Source: Nephrocerus scutellatus (Eukaryota; Arthropoda; Insecta; Diptera; Pipunculidae). Taken from it: DNA of 64,000 bases. The first letter of the stretch is position 1, and each line of letters begins with the position of its first letter. The stretch covers positions 43,076,537 to 43,140,536 of the forward strand of contig OX352762.1 of NCBI GenBank assembly GCA_947095585.1, read 5' to 3'. The position numbers and the translations under genes were made by a program. Below, piece by piece: positions 1-9,322 of the stretch. The notes below the pieces were generated by a model that was given only the letters and a program-made list of their open reading frames with translations, was not told the origin of the DNA and did not search any database.

Positions 1-211
1 TGTAATTTCGTCCAGGGTGAATGTGTTGTTTATCTCAAAACCCTCACTACCTAGGGCAACAATAATTTTCCGACCTTCTTTTTTCCGTCTCATCCTTGGG
101 ACTGAATGCTTCGATAAACCATTCAAATTTGGTCTTGAAATTGTTAAAATTTTTTTCTGCATCACTAAATGCCAATCCAGACGGCACGGTAAAATTTGTC
201 AAGTTTTCCAT
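1..211 (-). pseudogene. Partial gag-like fragment of a gypsy-type retroelement (element H)
   Basis: An ATG at 211-209 on the minus strand opens a reading frame that runs toward the left edge. It encodes a segment with the Phe/Trp-rich spacing seen at the start of Ty3/gypsy Gag proteins, with FKTKFEWFIEAF near residue 25. The original frame stops at about 47. From about 90 to the edge another frame continues in gag style with an LGSEGF...NTF pattern, comparable to the usual 'LAGEEA..YNTF' region, so one frameshift is likely. The fragment is cut by the window edge. Family level only; it is unrelated to the gag of A, B, C or D. It could instead be a domesticated gag-like gene, but the frameshift argues against that. 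Confidence 0.4.
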
Positions 212-371
212 TTTCACGTTGTTTATTTGTTTTATTCGCATCTGATTGTTTGATAATAAATATGATTTTTCAATTCTAAATAAAAGACACTTTTGTTGGA
301 TGAATGCAATTTTTGTCAAAATGAATTGCGTTTTTATTATGAGGAAAGTAAAAGTATGTCTATATAATGAT

Positions 372-480
372 TGGTTATTTTCATGTTGGCATTACAAACA
401 ATGGGCTTGCCACATGTGCATATATATAGTGGTTATTTTCATGTTGGCATTACAAACATGGGATTGCCACATGTGCATTT
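372..480. repeat. 58-bp tandem duplication
   Basis: Two adjacent copies of a 58-bp unit start at 372 and 430. Each begins TGGTTATTTTCATGTTGGC and ends near CCACATGTGCAT, with a few differences. The second copy abuts a TATATATA tract at 421-428. The rest of 212-514 is AT-rich and I see no gene in it. Confidence 0.75.
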
Positions 481-514
481 TTTAAGAACTGTGTTTGCGC
501 TAATTCATATATTA

Positions 515-884
515 CAATCATCCAGATACAACATTAAATTCTGTCATGGCAATCCAAGCAACAAACTTGCAAGTTAGCGAATTGCCATCATCAGCAGAGC
601 AGCAGCATAAATAAGGATCTTAGTCTTAGAAAATATTCATTCTCGTAGTAGCTTCCAACTAGAGCACACTTAATGCTATTTAAATTTTTCTACTAGCACA
701 TAGTGCTAGCCAACATAAGTAATTTAAGTAAGTTGTATTTCATAATTTAATTTTCAATTTGTAATTCTCTACTAGCACATAGTGCTAGCTTCAATAAAAT
801 TATTTAAATTAATTTAACTTTCTTGTTCTTATTTGTGTCTGTGTTTTTGTACTAGCACGTAGTGCTAGCCAAAATAAAATAATT
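515..884 (+). repeat. 5' LTR of element A (minimum extent)
   Basis: This stretch aligns closely with 19064-19461. Both contain three copies of CTAGCACATAGTGCTAG-type palindromes (near 692, 771 and 851; the last reads CACGT), and both end ...AAAATAAAATAATT. The 3' copy carries an extra ~24 bp (AGGAGATCATCGGAATAGCA and following bases). Similarity stops at 515, but the true LTR may begin further left because the 3' copy is flanked there by an expanded minisatellite. The repeated CTAGCAC...GTGCTAG palindromes, one every ~80 bp, are a distinctive mark of this LTR. Confidence 0.8.
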
Positions 885-896
885 GGCGCCCAACGT
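884..896 (+). promoter_or_regulatory. Primer binding site of element A, tRNA-Lys type
   Basis: TGGCGCCCAACGT follows the 5' LTR end directly. It is the complement of the 3' end (including CCA) of insect tRNA-Lys, the primer used by gypsy. The match is lost after 13 bases. This site fixes the 3' boundary of the LTR. Confidence 0.8.
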
Positions 897-1086
897 AACC
901 AATAACCAACGAAATAAACACTAAAAATAAAATAAATACCACAAGAAAACTATTTCAAAAAATCATCAATCAAAACGCAGAAACACGTCTCGTTCAACAG
1001 CGATAAACAACGCAGCAGCAATCCTCAGCAGACATCGTATTCATTCAATAATTCATTCATTATGTAAAAAATTTTATTGTAAGTAA

Positions 1087-1108
1087 TTTTTTTTATATAT
1101 TATATACA

Positions 1109-1151
<43 letters not shown>

Positions 1152-1219
1152 TATTTTATATTTATATTATTATATTGTACGATTTCCAACATTTGTCTTC
1201 GATTTCCCCCCCCCCCCCG
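1087..1219. repeat. (AT)n tract and C14 homopolymer in the leader of A
   Basis: A (TA)n-rich run from about 1095 to 1170 is followed by 14 consecutive C residues at 1206-1219, about 40 bp before the gag ATG. Both are simple-sequence expansions in the untranslated leader and are likely length-polymorphic. Confidence 0.85.
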
Positions 1220-1258
1220 TTTTTTATCTTCTTTTTGTGTTTTTAAAAAAAAATAAAA

Positions 1259-2539
1259 ATGAACGAAGCTGACATGATGCGTATGCTAACCGTAGCAATA
1301 CAATCCGCGACGAACATCACTAAACGTGATTTTGAAAGACAGTTTGCTGAATTGAGCGCTAGACTCGCGCAATTAGAAACTCCCACCGCTGTAGAAATAG
1401 ACCCCGCAAAGAGGTGTGACGAATCACTTGACTTGGTTAAGACACTACCCGAATTTAGTGGTGACCAGGAACGATATGTGTCATGGCGACAAGCGGCTAA
1501 CGCTGCGTATAAATTGTTCGAAAATCATGTCGGTAGTTCAAAACACTACCAAGTGGTTGCGATAATCCGAAATAAAGTTGTTGGTCCTGCGGATCATATT
1601 TTGTCATCCTTTAACACAGTTCTTAATTTTAAAGCAATTATAGCCCGTCTGGACTTTACATTCTCAGATAAAAAACCCACATATCTAATAGAACAAGAAA
1701 TGTCTACATTAAGACAAGGGCAACTGACTGTCGAAGAATTTTATGACGAGGTAGAGAAAAAATTTACTCTAATAACAAATAAAACTATGATGGCACACGA
1801 GGGTAACTCAGAGCTCATTAATTCACTAACCCAATAATATCGCAACGATGCTCTTAGAACATTTATATCAGGTCTACGCAAACCGCTTTGCGATATCCTG
1901 TTCTCATCCAAACCCCCAGATATGCCCAACGCACTCGCTCTCGCTTAAGAGTTTGAAGCAAATCCAGCACTTAATGCATTTGCGAATTCATTTGTAGGCA
2001 TGCCAACTAACTATTGTTCAGGCTGGGGAGCTAATTATCAACTCCAACGAAATTTTAACCAAGATCAGCAACACTATAATTCTCGCCGGTTGCCGCAGAA
2101 TTCAGTTAATAATCAGTTTGGTCGGCGCAATTTAAATAGTGGTTAATTTAATGGATATCATTCTCCATACTATAGACCAGTTGCCCTGAGATCAAACCCA
2201 CGGTTACCAACTCCAATGGAGGTTGACCAATCGTTGTCGCACTTTAGGTCGAATCAACCTCGCCAAAATTCGTCTAGATTTTCCCATAACATTAGACCAT
2301 CTCAACAAGTATGAAATCACTTCATCCCAGTCGCTAATAGACCACCTAAAAGGCAAAATATGTCGGGTCGATTTACAGGACCAAAATTCCAGAGAATTAA
2401 TAATCTAGTTCAAGACCAAATACCAATCCATTCGCCAGAAATGGGAAACAGAGAACAGGAATACGAAGAGTTTGAACAGGCGTCGGAAATTCACGATGAA
2501 GTTAATTCTTTAGGGGTACATCCCTCCTGCCGTATGTGA
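1259..2539 (+). pseudogene. gag: gag of element A, with in-frame stops
   Basis: The frame opened by ATG 1259 stays gag-like for the whole stretch. It starts with a coiled-coil-like segment (about residues 15-45) and continues into a capsid-like core at about residues 60-210, which matches the Gag of element C in spacing and key positions (LPEFSG, SWR, IRNK, TLRQG). The C-terminal third is rich in Asn, Gln, Arg and Pro with no CCHC knuckle, as is usual for errantivirus Gag. Four internal stops occur at 1835 (TAA), 1946 (TAA), 2144 (TAA) and 2312 (TGA), and I see no frameshift. The frame ends at 2537-2539, at the junction with element B. The protein would have formed the particle and bound RNA; this copy cannot make it. 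Confidence 0.8.
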
Positions 2540-2555
2540 GCAGGTCATTAGCGGG

Positions 2556-3162
2556 TGTAGTGTATATCCACAAGATACACACCACCCAAATAAATACAAT
2601 AAAGAACTCTAATTTATGACGACACCAATGCACAATCCAAATGTCAATACAAATTACTCACAAAACCATAAATTACATAACAAGATAAACAAAGCACACG
2701 CGTTCGGCAAACACCGACACGGTGCACTATGAATCATACAAGTAGAGCATTATCATCGTGCCCTACTATAGCATAAGTATTTCAAGTGCATCAATAATGA
2801 GCACACTATTGTATATAACAAAACTATTTCAAGTGCATCGATGACGATGCACTGCATTATTAAATACATATTTTCTATTAGTAGATAAGAAACTTACATT
2901 GTTAGATTCACTATAAAAGAGGTAGATTTTACCAAATAAAGACAGAGTTAATCATACATTCAGATTGAACGTATCTTTTTCTTTCAAACCACACGCCTTG
3001 CTGGGATTTAGATCCTGATTGCAAAGCAAGCAGAGTGCAGTTTACTGCTTGGCATCTGTACAAGTACCATACCGTTCTCACAGCAAACTACACTATCACA
3101 TATTTATACTTGACGGCAGTTTTACTATTACAGTGTTCCAATAATCAGTACGTGGCATATCT
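2556..3162 (+). repeat. 5' LTR of element B
   Basis: Positions 2754-3162 match the two halves of B's 3' LTR. The 5' copy lacks ~29 bp found at about 15974-16002 of the 3' copy (ACTCATACTTACACTTGACT and neighbours). Similarity ends at GTGGCATATCT in both. The segment 2556-2753 has no counterpart at the 3' end and is assigned by its TG start and position. A short duplicated motif, TATTTCAAGTGCATC with a variable end, occurs near 2779 and 2825. Confidence 0.65.
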
Positions 3163-3390
3163 GCCATCTCTTTAACCTCCTATAAACTACAAGTACGTCA
3201 GCAGCAACGTACCCTTACATGCGAAGAGGAGGTCAACAGACAAGAGACAGAAGAAGACTGGCGAGCTTACTTCAACTAGTAAGAAAAACTGAAAATCCAA
3301 TCCCCTGGAACATAGGTACCATATACTGGGAGGAAATACATATTTTAAAGAAGAAGCTAAACTCCAAGAAGAAAAACAAAAAACAAAACA

Positions 3391-3570
3391 ATGGGACATC
3401 GGTTTTCAAAAGAAACAAAAATAGAGACGGAAAAGATCTACAACAACAACAACAATAACAACAGCAGCGAGAAACCTACGATAAACAATACTAACTTAGA
3501 ATTAGTAATATTATTAACAGTAATTATTACCATAGTACTAACAATATTTTTATTAAAAAAAATTAAATAA
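3391..3570 (+). CDS. Small upstream ORF of element B: myristoylation-like start and C-terminal membrane segment
   Basis: An intact 59-codon ORF lies between B's 5' LTR and gag. It starts in a good insect context (AAAACA before ATG). The product begins MGHRFSKETK, which fits the MGxxxS N-myristoylation consensus, followed by a charged stretch, an Asn/Ser-rich linker (about residues 18-26), and a strongly hydrophobic segment at about residues 36-55 (LVILLTVIITIVLTIFLL) ending in KKIK. This would be a small tail-anchored or doubly membrane-attached protein. It is intact although gag and pol of the same copy are broken. I do not recognise a named family. Alternative: a chance ORF in AT-rich leader, but the two membrane features together make that less likely. 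Confidence 0.5.
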   Translation: MGHRFSKETKIETEKIYNNNNNNNSSEKPTINNTNLELVILLTVIITIVLTIFLLKKIK

Positions 3571-3713
3571 TCATCTCAGAAATTACATCCATAAACAGAT
3601 TAATAAGACACAAAATGTATAAAATAAAAAAATAAATAAAAACAAAAAAAAAATTTTTTTTTATATACTAGTATTTCTACTTTCTATTAACTACGAGAAT
3701 TTGTCTTTAGGGA
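3571..3713. other. A/T-rich spacer before gag of B
   Basis: Homopolymeric A and T runs dominate, including an A-run followed by a T-run near 3648-3661. No coding signal is visible. Confidence 0.6.
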
Positions 3714-4882
3714 ATGGAAAAGGCACAAGAGATAATTTCGATAATAGAAAAACTACATACAAATGCCAAAAAGTGCTCAAATAGGAGATATACAAAGGAC
3801 GCAATAGAAACGAAGATAGAAGAACTAGAAAAACTCAGAGATAGATTCATAGAAATCACAAATAACCCTTTAAACAAAAATCACACTGAAATAAACAAAC
3901 TAAAAACAATATTCAAAGAAAAATACACAAACACACTAGCAATACTAAATGAATTTCTAGAAAACACAGATTTAGAAAATAAAGACGATATAAATTTTAA
4001 AGAATTATACTTAGAAGATAACATAGAAAATACAAACATGGCAGCATTTAATCTAGAGACGGCAATGAAGGCCATTCCTACTTTTTCAGGAAATCATAGG
4101 GAATTAGACAGTTTTCTAAAAATTATAAAACTAATCGAAAGACCGCTTACAGAAACCGCAAAGGCAGAGTTATTGGAATTCGTGTTCCACATAAAACTAA
4201 ACCCTAATGTAAAATCGACTATACACACACAACCATACCCCACATACACACATCACTAACACAAATCGCACAAATAAAATTTTCTGTCACGTCATACAAA
4301 GACAGAATAACTAACCTTATTACAGACTTAAACAAATTACAAATTGACGATCTCGACACTACATCCCATATGCTACACTACACATATGCGCTAAATATTT
4401 TCAAAAACGGCTTGAAAGATGAGCTCAAATCAACAATATTTGCCGCTCAACCTAAATCCTTTACTGAGGCAATTAACCTCGCTTTGGAAATAGAAAAATA
4501 ACAAACAAACAGCATACTACACTTCAACAGAAACAGACCAACAAATACAAACAGACAAAGTTATAATAGAACCTACGACAATAATCGATGGCCACAAAAT
4601 AACTACAGTCATTCACAAAATAATCAGAGATACAATAACAGCTATAGACAACAAGGAAATAACCCAAATAATAGACCGAGAAACAACTTCAATATGAGCA
4701 ACATATATGCACAACAAAGAAATCAGCAAAGGAACAATCATATATCCGGCAAAACCATAGCCAAAATCACAATCAACAAAACAGACGGTCGAATTTCAAC
4801 CAACGATCCAACCATTACATAAGAACAATAAACAACGAAGTGAATGACCAGGGAAACGAGCAAGCCACGGGGTACATGTTTT
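3714..4882 (+). pseudogene. gag: gag of element B, frameshifted
   Basis: ATG 3714 opens a 181-codon frame. It has a long Lys/Glu-rich coiled-coil-like N-terminal part (about residues 1-95), then a capsid-like start (AIPTFSG, LDSFL) at about residues 120-170. At about 4245 the frame is lost and gag coding continues in another frame (KNGLKDELKSTIF near 4410), with a stop at 4501-4503. A Gln/Asn/Tyr-rich basic tail then runs to about 4800. No zinc knuckle is visible. The order and the N-rich tail resemble 412/mdg1 Gag. Non-functional in this copy. Confidence 0.7.
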
Positions 4883-4964
4883 CCCCACAAGGCCAACAAT
4901 AAAAATTTTCAAGATCTCGGATTGCAATACCAACTACATAATACTCAAAAGCAAACACAATGAA

Positions 4965-5543
4965 ATGACATTTCTTATAGACACTGGCGCCGACATATCA
5001 GTTTTCAAAGTCTCAAACAAGGTCGCAAATGAACAGTATTTCACTGAAGAAAAATGCAAACTGACGGGAATTACGCAAGAGGAAACGTACTCTTTAGGCA
5101 TATTAAAATTAGATCTTCTAATAGGTAATTCATACGTTAACCACGATTTCCAATTGGTAAAAGAACATTTTCCAATTGACACCGACGGTATACTCGGCAG
5201 AGATATTCTCAAAAGATTTTTCTGTAAAATCAATTATGAGACATTTACAATCTCTATAGTAATAAATGAAACAAACGTAACACTACCTATGTACACAAAA
5301 CAAATTCAGACCCTGACAATAACAGTACCACCCCGAACACAAATTATACAACCGATAAGAATACAACTAGACGAAGACAAAGTAATTCTGAATAAAGAAT
5401 TAACCGACGGCGTTTTTCTAAGCAATTCCATTGCACCTAAAACGGGTATGACACATATCAGAATTTTAAACGCGACCAACACTGAAGTAACACTTAGAAA
5501 CATTAATTTAGAAACCAAACCCTTAAAAGACTATGACATATAA
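4965..5543 (+). pseudogene. pol: Protease and pol linker of element B
   Basis: The pol frame starts with an aspartic protease. The active-site DTGAD is at about 4980-4994, and the late ILGRDIL motif (flap/helix region) is at about 5191-5211. The open stretch ends in a TAA at 5541-5543, but coding-quality sequence continues in the same frame beyond it, so this is a nonsense change rather than a real end. The stretch after about 5280 is a linker of ~80 residues leading to RT. The protease would mature Gag-Pol in the particle. Confidence 0.75.
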
Positions 5544-7169
5544 AACTTCAACAGACATGAACTACATGACGAAAAACGTTTTAAAAGGATAACAGACTGT
5601 TTAAATATAGACTGCAATGACGAAAATTCTAAAAACATGCTCCTAGATATATTAAAAAGATATCAAGAAGTATTCCATTTAGAAGAAGACCTCCTAACAA
5701 CAAACAACTTTTATAAACAGAAAATTACTACAAATGACAATGCACCAGTCTACATAAAAAATTACCGACTACCACATGCAAACATGGAAGTCATTACAAA
5801 CCAGGTAAACAAAATGTACAACGACGACGTAATAGAACATTCGGTTAGCCCATACAACGCTCCACTCCTCCTCGTACCAAAGAAAAATACTAACGATAAA
5901 ACCAAATGGAGAGTAGTTGTCGACTATAGGAAACTAAACGATAAAATCATTAACGACAAATTTCCACTTACACGTTTAGACGACATATTAGACAAACTAG
6001 GGAGAGCTAAATGGTTCTCAACACTCGACATGACGAGTTCTTTTCACCAAATAGAACTAGAAAAAGACTCAAGACCTCTTCCAGCTTTCTCAACACCCAA
6101 TGGACACTACCAATTTAAACGGCTACCTTTTGGCCTCAAAATCTCCTCAAATAGTTTTCAAAGAATGCTTACCATAGCACTAGCTGGACTAGAAACGGAA
6201 GCTTTTCTATATGTAGACGACATAATTATCTTTGGATGTAGCTTAAACCACCACAACCAAAACCTAAAGTCTTAGATAGATTAAAACGTTACAATCTTAA
6301 ACTAAACGCAGAAAAATGTTGTTTTTTAAGGTCCAGAAGTAGTTTATTTAGGACATCTTATAACTAGATACGGAGTAAAAACCGACCCAGCTAAATTCAA
6401 AGTTATAAAGGAATACCCAACACCAAAAACTTCGGACGAAGTCAGACGATTTGTTGCATTTTGCAATTATTACAGAAGATTTATACCTAATTTCGCGGAA
6501 ATAGTCAAAGACCTAAATTCCTTACTCAAGAAAAACACAAAATTCTCCTGGACAACGAACTGCCAGAATGCTTTTGAAAAACTAAAAGAAAAACTATTGC
6601 AATACCCCGATTTCGACAAACAATTTATATTAACGACTGACGCTTCAAACTTCGCTTTAGGTGCAGTACTCTCGCAAGGTGAGATTGGTAAAGATTTACC
6701 AATATCATATGCCAGCAAATCACTGCAAAAACATGACCTAAACAAGCCAGTCATAGAAAAGGAACTCCTAGCCATACACTGGAGTATAAATTTCTTCAAA
6801 CCCTATCTCTACGGAAGAAAATTCACAGTGGTCACGGACCATAGACCACTAGTGTCCCTATTTACTCACAGTAGTCCATCGTCAAAGATGACAAGAATAC
6901 GATTAGACTTATGTGACTATGATTTTGAAATAATCTACAAACAAGGAAAATTGAATACAAACGCGGATGCATTATCGCGAATACAACTAGACTCGGATAT
7001 ATTAAAAGAGATGATACCGCATAAAATAGATGAAAAAGCCAAGAAAACATTAATAATTACAAGGGGAATGACCAAAAACGATAAGAGGAGGATAGTACGG
7101 AGAAATGCAGCTCTCAACAGAAGCCTGATCCACTTCAAATGTGGGAATGCACATCCATTAATGAAATAA
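5544..7169 (+). pseudogene. pol: Reverse transcriptase and RNase H of element B
   Basis: In the same frame as the protease up to 6275, RT fingers and palm are clear: WRVVVDYRKLN at about 5910, FSTLDMTSSFHQI near 6013-6051, LPFGLK near 6124, and the catalytic YVDD at 6210-6221. The frame breaks at about 6270 and again near 6330, after which it returns to the original frame with YLGHLI, a Ty3-type thumb and RNase H (TTDASNFALGA near 6634, EKELLAIHW near 6757, TDHRPL near 6835, NADALSR near 6961). The frame closes at 7169 just after RNase H, where the integrase frame overlaps it. Two short indels make it inactive. Confidence 0.8.
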
Positions 7170-8640
7170 AGAATATGAGGAAATTAAAATTTAATGTCGA
7201 CAAAAATGTAAAAAACTGCAAAATAAATATTGAAAATAATTATGTACACGTAAGTTGCAGCGATAAATCAGCGAATCCAGATTCGACTCTGAGAAAGCTT
7301 GAAAGAATGGAAAAAGAAAATATCAAAAACCTAGCGCTAGGATATTACGATAATATATTTAAAGTGTACACAAAAGAAGAACTAAAGAAAGCATATGCAA
7401 ATATAAAGATAAATAACAGGAATCCTCAACTAAAAATATTAATATATATCGCCCCCAAACAAATAAACGACGATTTTACAAAATACAAACTAATTGACGA
7501 ATTTCATAATTCAACACATGGCGGACATCTCGGAGTCAGAAAAACAATTATCAAACTTAAACAAAGTTAGAACTGGAAAAACTTGGCCCAAATGGTTAAG
7601 AAATTTATAACTAATTGCGATCTCTGTGCTAGAAACAAACAGACAAAGCACACAAAAGAACCTCTAACAGTAACAGACACTCCTAACACTAGTTTCGAAG
7701 TAGTATCAATAGACACAGTAGGACCATTAAGAATCTCAAATGATTTTAGATATATTCTGACAATGCAATGCGAACTGACAAAATTTGTAGTTGCACACCC
7801 AATGACCTCTAAGAACGCGACATCCACAGCAAAAACAATAGTCGAACAATTTATTTTAAAATATGGACACTTTAAGGTACTCAAACGGACAACGGGACAG
7901 AATTCACTAACGAACTACTAAGAAATATCTGTGCACTACTAGATATAAAACAAACATTTTCCACACCATACCATCACAAAACAATAGGAGCACTCGAACG
8001 TAACCACAGAGTACTTAACGAATTCCTTTTGACTTTTGTCAACGACAATGAATGGGACAAATGGATGCCATACTTTACATTCGCATACAACACAACTCCA
8101 CATATAGACACAGGCTACACGCCATATGAACTCATCTACGGCAAACTAGCAAGACTACCCTCAGATAAATGCAAAAACGATAACAAAATATACAACTTTG
8201 ACGATTATTCAAACGAGCTAAGAGTCAGACTCAATACAGCCCTAAACCGTGCAAAAGATTTAACCACTAAAGTAAAAATGAAAAGAACATTAGACAGTAA
8301 TACTAATAAATTAAACATAAATATAGGAGACCTAGTAATAGTAAAAGTAGAAAATAGGAGAAAAAACCAAAGTTCATATAAAGGACCATATACAGTAGTA
8401 GATAAGAAAGGTGCAAATACTAGTATAAACCAAAACGGCATAATAACCATACTACATAATAATCAATTGAAATTGTACAAACCTAGACTAAGCGAACTAC
8501 CAACTTATATAATTAAATTTAACGCATTTTTCCATTATTACATATTACATATTATTACATATTCAAAAAAAAAAAATATATATATATACACGAAACTTTT
8601 TTGTTTATATACAAAACAAAAGCATCGTGCCCTACTATAG
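7139..8640 (+). pseudogene. pol: Integrase of element B
   Basis: Three frame segments together carry an integrase. The zinc-binding HHCC domain spans about 7504-7630 (H and H in HNSTHGGH, C and C in CDLCARN) and is crossed by a TAG at 7568-7570. The catalytic core has the first Asp at about 7710 (SIDTVGP), a second Asp near 7890, where a 1-base shift breaks the frame, and the Glu at about 7995 (ALERNHR). A C-terminal domain follows with a basic, beta-rich segment near 8330-8440. The last residues, after about 8510, are low-complexity and probably not original. This part would join cDNA to the host chromosome; it is disabled by at least one stop and one frameshift. Confidence 0.75.
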
Positions 8641-8684
8641 CATAAGTATTTCAAGTGCATCAATAATGAGCACACTATTGTATA
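8623..8684 (+). repeat. 3' LTR of element B, left part (split by C)
   Basis: Matches 2754-2815 of the 5' LTR and ends in TATA (8681-8684), which is duplicated at 15720-15723 on the other side of element C. No G-rich polypurine tract is seen immediately upstream, which fits a deletion that removed it and the first ~200 bp of the LTR. Confidence 0.8.
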
Positions 8685-9000
8685 AGTTAACGACAATCAG
8701 ATTACAAAATAAAATAAGAACCTCGCGCAACGTGTGAAAGAAACAAGGACCTAAAGCAGCTCCATCAGAAACACGTGTGAATCAGTGAAGACAAAAAGGA
8801 CCTCAAGCAGCTCCAAGGACATCACCTACTGGGCCACCCACAACAAGAACAAGGACAACGTCGATTGACTAATCCACCAGCGAGGGAGTTTTAGAGAAAG
8901 GAACCTTAGTAGACAACTCAAACGGGAACGAGCCCCTCTAACAGCGCTGGAATGATAATTATGTAAGATAGACTTTAAATAAATTTTAAAAATACATTTT
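8685..9000 (+). repeat. 5' LTR-like end of element C, strongly diverged from its 3' LTR
   Basis: The first 23 bases are identical to the start of the 3' LTR at 15435, and CGCGCAAC recurs at about the same distance (8724 versus 15471). After that the two differ almost everywhere, with only loose similarity near 8920-8985 (GGGAAC...CTGG...TTAAATAAATTT). It holds two copies of AAGGACCTNAAGCAGCTCCA near 8748 and 8799. The right boundary and the primer binding site cannot be placed: no TGGCG-type site follows. Confidence 0.5.
8952..8968 (+). other. Candidate 5' splice site with upstream ATG for env of C
   Basis: ATG at 8952-8954 is followed after eight more bases by GTAAGA (GT at 8963-8964), close to the insect donor consensus. 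The exon would end two bases into a codon. The acceptor before env (13931-13933) leaves one base before its first full codon, so the phases fit. Gypsy-type Env proteins are made from a spliced subgenomic RNA. The call is inference without RNA data. Confidence 0.4.
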
Positions 9001-9094
9001 TAAAAATAGTTAATAAATAATTAATAGTGAACACACAAATTTATACATTATATTAAGATTTAAAAATTAGATAGGTAATATTTCTAGAAATTAG

Positions 9095-9190
9095 AGCTAA
9101 AGTGAACCAATATTTTAATTAAATAAAAGTGAATCAAAATTTTAATTGAGTAAACGTGAATCAATATTTTAATTAAGTGAATCTAAGCGC
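9095..9190 (+). repeat. Leader repeats in element C
   Basis: Three to four imperfect copies of AAGTGAATCAATATTTTAAT occur near 9101, 9127, 9158 and 9174, at intervals of about 25-30 bp. They lie in the untranslated leader upstream of gag. The remaining leader (9001-9322) is AT-rich and has no ORF of note. Confidence 0.7.
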
Positions 9191-9322
9191 AATAATCAAA
9201 TATCATTCATAAGAAATATTATACAATAAATAGAGTAAATATAGGAATTAAGTGAATCCTAAACCCAATCCCCGTCTTCTCTTACTGCGTCAATCTCTTA
9301 TATTTTCAATACTCTTTCCACA

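Noticed and set aside
884..896. Lentivirus-like primer site (TGGCGCCC)
   Set aside because: The next bases (AACGT) fit the insect tRNA-Lys used by gypsy, and all domains are errantiviral.
3219..3458. 79-codon ORF overlapping the small ORF of B
   Set aside because: Basic low-complexity translation of AG-rich leader ending in a poly-Gln from CAA repeats; no domain. The overlapping 59-codon ORF in another frame has better features.
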